DNA of 64,000 nucleotides, taken from Bugula neritina (Eukaryota > Bryozoa > Gymnolaemata > Cheilostomatida > Bugulidae). Under the pieces are notes generated by a model that ran no database searches, had not been told where the DNA came from, and saw only the letters and a list, made by a program, of their open reading frames with translations. Shown in pieces: positions 11,236-20,200 of this stretch (positions within the stretch are counted from its first letter, which is position 1; each line of letters starts with the position of its first letter). The position numbers and the translations under genes are program-made. Location of the stretch: NCBI GenBank assembly GCA_964035545.1, contig OZ037771.1, positions 13,210,980-13,274,979 on the forward strand, written 5' to 3'.

Positions 11236-14200
11236 ATGAGTTCAGAAACTAACAACACCTCGCTGGCGTATAGTTCTGAAGAGAACACCAGCAAGTCAGT
11301 AGCTCAGATATTATCTCAACATGGTGGGTGGTCTAAACTCTCTTTTTATAACTTATAGTGAATTGTGTATAAAAGGCACCTGCAGGAACTTGCCAGGATC
11401 TCATTTTCTCTACATGAAACATAATACAGCTTTTATAAGTGTTTTGTAAAAGAAAATTCATAATAATTTTAAAGTTGAAGTTTGTCAATAGTCTCCAAAT
11501 TATATTTTCAATAAATCACTGTGATAATGAAAAAATATTTTGAAAAATGTTTTTTATATTTACTTGTATTTAATACCCTATGTATATTTTATATTATTGA
11601 TTGTGCCTACCATATTGGTTTTGGAATTTTAAAGGCTCATACCTGATAGGTTGCTCTGAATTAAAGCACTTCAGGTTCACCTTATGTATATTAAACAGTT
11701 ATGTATAGTGTGGAGGGGGAGAAGAGGGCCTCAGTGTTTTCAGTTGTCAGCCTTTAATGCATTTTTGACAGCTCTAAGGCTCCATCATTTTGAATAACTT
11801 TTTTATACAACTTATGCTACCATAAGACTGAGAATTCACTCAAAGAAAATTGCTACGCATTTATATGATCATCACATATAGCTCCCTGTTATATAGCATA
11901 CATCTAATGTGAATAATGAAATATGTGGGTAGATTGTATGTAGCTTTAAGAGCTTGTAGGGAGCAGCCGTGGTCTAGGGGTTAGAGCGTTTGCCTAGTCA
12001 TGGGTTCGAGCCCTGACAAAGGCCAAGGGTGATGTTAAGAAAAGCTTCCAGTCATAATTGCTCCTGTGCCCCATCTGAATAAGTCCTTAGCCTGATTTAA
12101 CAAAAACTTCTTCCATCAGGGGTTCTCACAGGGATGGTGACTATAAACTTGCGTGAGTTTTTTAAAAGCTAGAATGAAATGGTTCAGGGCCTCAAGGTAG
12201 GCCCCTGATCAAATCTATTGAAATAGCATTTGTACCATGTGAGCTGCCTCAATACTTGTAGTACTCCGTGACTTATGGAACATCGTGTTCATAATATTTG
12301 GAGTGATTATAATCCTCATTCTGATTGGCTACACGGTGTACAGAAGAGCATCCTGCACATGTAGGAAGAAACTGTCACCTAAAGTCATGTATCAGGTTGG
12401 AGAGAGTGAAGCAGACGATGATAATGACGTCTGCTCAGCCAATGACATCAAAGTTGATTTCACAGTCTTACAGTGTAAGTAGGATGTGGGGCATATTTAG
12501 ATATCATTGTTTATATGCAGATATTTAGAGATTATGGCTAGCTACTCTTAAATAAAATCAACTGTGTCTAGTAACAAACTGTTGTTTAGGAATTTGTAAA
12601 AACCTCTTCTGGGCAATCTTTAACAAACATAAGCAGATATACAAGATTAAATATCTTTTGAATCAGCCTTTTACAAATTACTTCAATCGTAGACAAGAAG
12701 ATAAGACCTCACCAGAAAGAAAGCTGGCAATTGTAAAATTTAACTTCAATCAAAATTTTTTTTAAACACCAATGTCTGAAAATAAGTTTATTCAATGATT
12801 AGCTAAAATATTTTCCTCCTAATGAAAATCTTACTTCAAGTTCAAAATAGCATTGACACTAGTACTCTCTGTTTTAGCGGATTACTAAGCATTTTCTGTG
12901 CTGTTTTATTAGTAAAGCCTGATTCTTTGATGGTCAATCTTAAACTTTCCTTTATAATATAATATTATTATAAAATTCTCATCCTAAAGCATCAACTCCT
13001 TGTCATAAGTTAGCAACCTATAGCATTATCAAATACATGGTAGTATTTGCACTTCCTCTACGTAGATTATATTCATCCACAGAACATTAGTTTTAAGTCA
13101 GCTGGAAATAATAAACTCTGCAAGGAAGGAGTTGAAAGAGTTTCCGAAATTTTCACTGGTTGTAGATTATAGAATTATGATTATAATTACTACAAAGTTT
13201 TCAATTCTTAGCCTATATATTAGCTTGAAGCCTGCCACACTAATTAATATATGTTTATTATAACATGAAATAATCACAAAGCAGTAAGCAAGGAGCAAAT
13301 TTGATAAAATTTATCCACTTAAAGGCAGCAACTGAAAAGAATTAAACCCCTATATAGTAATATGCTTAAAAGTTCAAACAAATAAATACAAATAGCATTA
13401 CCAACTGCATTACTGGATTTCGTCAACTGACTTATGTTCTAAGCTGTATATTAATTTTAATATCATTACAGTGACTGATCAAATACGAAGGCAGAGCCAT
13501 ATGGAAGCACGGGAACCCGTTCCTTTAACTTCCATGCTTTATCATCAAACGTATTTAAGAACTCAGCTAAAGGAGAAAGCTAAACCCAAGCTACCTAAAG
13601 GAAAGAAGACAAAAAGCCAATGCAAAGAATCAGTGAGTAATTTGTGTTTTTTATAAGTTAAGGAATTCATGTTGTAAAAAAATCTTGTTATTATTATGTA
13701 CTGCTTACCATATCATACTTGGGCCCAATGTTTCTGTATTAGGTATAAGGAGTGTATGCTATTATAGCTGTGCTAGAAAAACTAATTAGAGATATATGCT
13801 ATTGTAGCTATACTAGCAATAAGGGATATATGCTATTGTAGCTATACTGGGAACAAAGTATATGTGCTATTGTAGCTATGCTAGAAACAAGGGACATATA
13901 CTATTGTCTCTGTTTGTATATATCAACTATAGTATTTTGCACAGTCAAAGAATGTGGCTGTCACGAAACTTTCTGGTGAAACCCTGATATCCAGTACTAC
14001 CGGGAACACTGAGTCGAATGCACCACCAGCAACAGGAGCAAACAACTCCAACCAAACTGCTGACGTATTCTTCAATAGAAAGATAAATGTAATAGCTTGT
14101 AGCTCAGAACCTCTGTATTATAGCTTGAACAACTACGGGCTACAGCAAACTATGGGACTGTGTAAGCATACAACCCTTATTAATTGAAACAAAGTAAGAT

Positions 14201-17200
14201 CAAAAGCTATATTGTCAACTTTCATTACTTTGATAGTTTCACAGCTAATGAATTATTACTCATCTTTATAGTGAGAAGACAACTCTCGAAACTCAAATAT
14301 GGTGATTTGATCAGACTAGTGCCATTGAGTAATTCATATATTGTAGTAATTTGTGCAATTACTGTGCGTGGGTTCCTAGCTTTGTAATTATAGTCTATTT
14401 ATCCACATCAACAAAGTATTTAAGTGAGATTCACGAGGTTTATTTATTGCTAAGTATATAGAAAGATATAAAAAGTACGCAGACTTGAAACACTACATCT
14501 TTACTCGCTTAGTACGCTCTCTCTCTACTACTACTACTACTACTACACGCTGAGGGTTATCACATGACGCAGTCTGATTGGCTAAAGGGGCTTGGGGGAC
14601 GCGCGTATTACGTACTCACTACACCGCCCCCCCCAGCAGAAAGCCCTACTTTCTGATAACACAGATACAGTTGATACTAAGACATAAACGTTACAAAACT
14701 ATAAAACTGAGAGAGCGTATGGCACATAAAAGAAAGAACACGACTATGTACAGTAATAAAAAGTATATATATATATAAAAAAAATATATAACAGTAAAAC
14801 ACACGATGACACTGACGGGAGGCACTTGTGGTGAATAGTCTATGGTTAGAGATGCATACTTGTAGGTTACTATAAGATTGTCACACTGAGGAATTGTTTG
14901 TTAGCACCGGGCATGAGAGGGGTTCGAGACGGGGGGGGGGGGGCACCACCTGCGGTACCATCACGGGTAGGGAGTTTAGGGATGTTGTTTTCAGGCGCTT
15001 CCTTTCATTCGGGCTACAGAGGCAGAGAGTGCCCGGAGTTCAGATGCGGCGGCAGAGATTCTCGGTGTCAGTCTTTGCACTTCTTTCTTTAGTTCTCGTA
15101 TCCGCTCTTCTGCTTCTCCTAGGTTCCGGGCGGGGGCAGAGTGCCGGTTGGGGGACGAAGATGGCCAACGCCGTTTACGAGAAGGCCTTGGGGAGACGGG
15201 GGGAGAGGGACGCCATCGCTGTGGTACTTCGATGCGTCGTAGCACGACTCTGGGTATGGAGTCGGGGCGGGGCACTGTGCGTGCGGGGGGTGATGGACGG
15301 GGTACGTGTGGTCTCCTATATCCGGGTGGTTTAGGGCAGGGTCCCTGGGTGATGGTCCTGGGTGTGGGGAATTCCTGACGCAGCCGTTCGTAGCGAGCCG
15401 GGTCTGATATGAACGGTCGGATGAGATCAAGGAATTGTGGAAAGGAGGGTTCGTCAACTTCGAAGAGGTGTCCAACATGGCATCCCATAGTCCGCTGGTG
15501 ACGGAGGATGTAGTCCCTGTGGTAACTATATTCACCACAGGGACAAAAGGTGGTGAAATAATGTTGGGGAATGTGAACTCGGAGTCTTCGTGGTGTGGTG
15601 AAATGAAGCTGGCATAAACGGCAGGTGGTGCATTTGTCGTCGCCCTTGTGCTCTCGTATAAGTGCTTCTGTGTCTGGGGTAACCCAGCATGGCTGATGTA
15701 AGAGTGCCTCCGGAAGTGTAGTGGGAACGGGTTCCTCGTTCCAAGCCATTTCTAATGACGGCATGTCACCAGGAAGAGGAGAGAGAGCTGTATCTAAAAG
15801 AGCAGAATTACTGTTAGATCGAGTGTGATCTTTACACCATAATTCTGATGACAACCGACTGTTACTAGTCTGGGAGTCATACATCTTTTTAGATAGAACT
15901 CGAGGGACTGAGTCGTGTCGTGTAGACTGACAGAGAGACATAGTGTCAAGCTCCAGATCTAGTAGATCGTCGGCCATCGTTATGTTCTCGTCGCCTTTCA
16001 CGTAAGACTCAGTCCCCAGTAGTTGTGATTCAATCAAGGCGATTAAATCAGAACTGACTGATGGTAGACTTGTTTCCATGAGTGGAAATGTTAGCTCAGA
16101 GCAAGCTTACCTGAGAACCCGGTATTTGTAATCATACTCAGCGTTCAAGCTTGGATGTCCGTGGATTGAGTTTGAATGCGTCTGCCCTTGACAACGTCAG
16201 CGTAGGAAAAGACTGGGCAGCGTGGTTGTTGCGCACGGCTGGAACTATTTGCCCCGGGCGTAGTAGTTTTGTTTACTACTCCGCCTTCGCAAAAGTTGAG
16301 ATTTCCGTGGTGTTCACAACTCCCACGCTTTGTTGCCAGTCCTTCCGTACGGCGCCCAGCTGGACTTTCGTAACTGCCGTTTGTAACACGGTCACATACG
16401 AAGTCTTTCAGGTATGCTGGGGGTTGTCTAGTACGCTGTCCCCGTTCCAGGGGAGGTGACGTATTAGCTGGAGAGGGGGTTGTAGTTGTTGGTTGGGGCG
16501 GTGTACTCACTGGTGGGCTATTTTGCTCTACCTGTGGTGTTTCTGGCCCGTCGTTGATGATGGCATTTCCCTCTCCGCTGTTGTCTCCGGATGGAGCCCC
16601 TCCCACGGGGGGGTTTTGCACTTCCGGACGCGGATGCGGATCCGGAAGTGGTGGGGGTAGACTTGGTACTGGAGGCGGTGGGCGCACTTCCGTTGGTGGG
16701 AGTGGCGTTTCCTGTCTCACCAAGTCCTCCTCCCGCGGCACAACCACTTCGTATTCTGGTCCGTGCCGTTGCCGCCCGCGCGTTGCTGTCTGCCTCCTGG
16801 GCTCCAACAACGGGGGGGGGCTGCTACTGCTGCTCCTGGGCTAGCCCAATACGGTTTCAAGCGGGCTTCATTCTGGACAGAGACCTGCCCAGATCGCTCC
16901 AACTTGTACGTATGATTGGGCATTGCCTCAACTACTACGTAGGGTCCCACAAACTTAGGCTGGAGCTTAGCCGCTTGTCCTCGACGCCTACGGTAGTTGA
17001 TCATCCACACCCAGTCTCCAGTTTGATAGAGGGGTGGTTCCTGAGAGTCCTCTTGCCGTACTTGCCACTGCTTTGCCCGCAGTATTTCGTGTGCGGCCCT
17101 CAGGTCCTCTATCAATTTACTGGCATACTCGTGGATGGTATAGTCTTGCTCTGGGATGTGGTATGTGAGGTGGTCAGGCACTCGCGTCTCTCGACCGAGC

Positions 17201-20200
17201 ATCAGGAGGTTAGGGGTTTCCCCTGTACTGGTGTGTGGTGCACTACGGTAGGCCCGCATGACTTGCGGTAGTACCGTATCCCACTCCTCCTGACCCCGGC
17301 CAAGGAGCAGACTGCGCAGTGCATCGCCCAACATGCGGTTGTTGCGTTCTACCACCCCGTTGCCCTGAGGATGGTACGGGGTGGTCCTGCTTTGATTTAC
17401 TCCCCAGAGGCGGCAGAGGTCGCTCAACAGTTGGGACTGGAATTGAGCCCCCTGATCCGAATGTATTTGCTCGGGTAGTCCAAGATAGCAGAATACATTT
17501 TGGTCCAGCACCCTGGCCACCGTGGGGGCGGACACATTTGGAATAGCCAGGGCGTCCGCCCACCGAGTAAAGTGGTCGGTTAATACTAGGATCCAACTGT
17601 TTCCTCTGGGGGTGACGGGCATGGGTCCGACTAGGTCGATAGCTACCACCTGCCATGGCCTTCCAGCATATAGCCTACGCCGTCCCGCTTCGCCAGGGAG
17701 ACGGCAATGCTTGCTGGCCTGGCAGATTTCGCATTGTTTGACTCTACGCCGTACCTCCCGCTCCATGCCGGGCCAGTACCACCGGAGCTGTAACTTGGAG
17801 AGCACCCTGCTTACCCCGGCGTGGGCCTGTTTGTGGGTGTCCCATACTAACTCTCGGCGTATGGCGGCTGGGCAGATCACCCTCTTCCTTCCATACTGGC
17901 TGTTGTGAGCTGCCACTGTGATGGTCAGCAGACCATCTGGCCCGATCCGCAGCGAGTCCCAACGTTGACAGTACGACCGTAACTCGGTGCATCCCTGCAG
18001 CAGTTGTTCTTCACTGGGTTGTCGCCCCTCCTTTTTGGCACGATATACGTCGGCTACTACTCCGGGGAGGTCCTCCTGGAGTCTTCGTAGCTCCCTGACG
18101 TTATCAGCCAAGACAGGATTGGCACGGAGGCGTTGGATAGCCTCCGGGGGCGTAGTGGCCTTCTGTAGGAGTTGACCCTGGTCCCAGTCATACTCCGTTT
18201 CAGAGTGGTTCAATGCTCTCAACTCGGATTTTGGGGGACCTCCATCCCTCTTCTCGATGTTGAGGCATTGTTTGCACCCCTCGTCCGGTCGCCGGCTCAG
18301 TCCATCAGCATTGCCGTGTTTCTTACCGGGCCGATGCTCGATCCGGTAAGAGAACTTGGCCAGGAGCCATCGGGCGACTTGACTGGACGGTTCTGCTCTC
18401 TTGCATAACCAAATCAAGGAGGCGTGGTCAGTCCGCAAGCGGAACTTCCTGCCGTATAGATAAGGTCTGAAATGCTTCACCGACTTGATTACTGCCAGCA
18501 GTTCCTTTCGGGTAGTGCAGTAATTTCGTTCAGTGGGCGAGAGAGACTTACTGTAATAGGCCACGACCACTTCGCGGCCCTCCTGCACCTGGGACAGCAC
18601 AGCGCCGACATTTTGGTCGCTGGCGTCAGTATCGAGGATGTACTCCAGGGCAGGGTCTGGATAGGCTAAGATAGGGGCCTCTAGCAGGCGGCCCTTGAGG
18701 CAGTCGAACGCTCTCTGTTCGACGGGAGTCCACTGCCAGGTCACCCCTTTGCGGTGAGCCGGTTTAACGGCTGCGCTACCCCCGCAAAGTCTGGTATGTA
18801 TTGTCTGTAATACCCTACCAGCCCCAGGAAAGCCTGTAGCCCGGTCAAATCCTGAGGGGTTACCCAATCTTCTATAGCTCGTACCTTTTCAGGATCCGTC
18901 GCCACACCGTGTCGGCCGACGACGTGCCCTAGGTACTTCACCTCTGGCTGCAAGAGAGCGCACTTGGAGGGTTTGAGCTTCAGATTGGCACCTCGGAGTC
19001 GATCGAAGACCTCCCGCAGACGGCTGACGTGTGTTTGAAAGTCTGGGGAGATCACGATGACGTCGTCGAGGTATACCAGCAGTGTCTTCCAGTGGAGTCC
19101 ACTGAGGACCTGTTCCATGAGCCTCTGGAACGTGGCGGGGGCGGAAGTTAGTCCAAAGGGGAGGACTTTCCACTTCCATAAGCCGTCCCGCGTGATGAAC
19201 GCCGCCTTCTCCTGGGCGTCCGGGCTGAGAGGGACCTGCCAATAGCCGCTCAACAAGTCTAGCGTACTGAAGTACTTGCTGCCGGCTAAGGCTTCCAGAG
19301 ATTCGTCGATCCTGGGTAAGGGGTAGGCGTCCTGTATGGTCACGCTATTGAGCTTGCGATAATCCACACAGAACCGCCAACTGCCGTCTTTCTTTCGGAC
19401 CAGGACGACCGGCGAGCTCCACGCACTATGTGCTGGCTCGATGAGGCCGCGGTCCAAAAGATCCCGGACTTGTTGGCTGACCTCCTTTTCCTTCTCGGGT
19501 CCCAGCCTCCTAGTGGGCTGGCGAATAGGGGTAGTCCCCGCAGCTAGCGGTATCTCATGACGGACGGCCGTGGTCAGGCCGACGTCATGGTCCCCGCTGC
19601 TGAACACGTCGCTATAATCACGTAGCAACTGAGCCATGGTCTGGCATTCCACGTTGCCCGTGCAGCCGTCACACGCTGCCTGGTATAGCTCTTTGACGTG
19701 TGGTGGGACGGTCCCCCGCCTAACTGACGGGCTCTGTTGGGGACCTTCCGTCGCAGCTCCCAGCGACGGCCCTATATCCTCCTCCTGGATGGAGTAGAAG
19801 CGACCCAGCATGGATCCTGACGGCAATTGTACTGCTTCGGAGAAGGGGTTGACACACTGCACCAAGATCTCTCCTCGGTCAGTCAGCCGGTTAAGACTGC
19901 TGGCGAGTTGGATTCTTCTGTGCGCACCTTCGACAACCCCTAACCCCGAGAGTTGGCTATTGTTCACTCTGCAGTGAACGGTAGCCCGGGAGCGGCTGGG
20001 TATAGTACAGTTCCGTACTACCTGCACACCTTCCGCTAGGGGACGACCGAACTTGTCGACACAGGCGAGCTCCCTGCCGCCCATTAGCATGGCTGACTTG
20101 CTAAAGTCAATATGGCACCCGTGTCTCTTCAAGAACGGCATCCCCAGTATAGCATCTTCTTCGAGTTGGCTGATGACGAAGGTTTCCTGAATGACCTGGT

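Noticed and set aside
14894..17271. Plus-strand open frames of up to 226 codons across the Ty3 element
   Set aside because: They lie antisense to clear minus-strand pol and third-ORF motifs and show no domain of their own; they are a by-product of GC-rich coding DNA.
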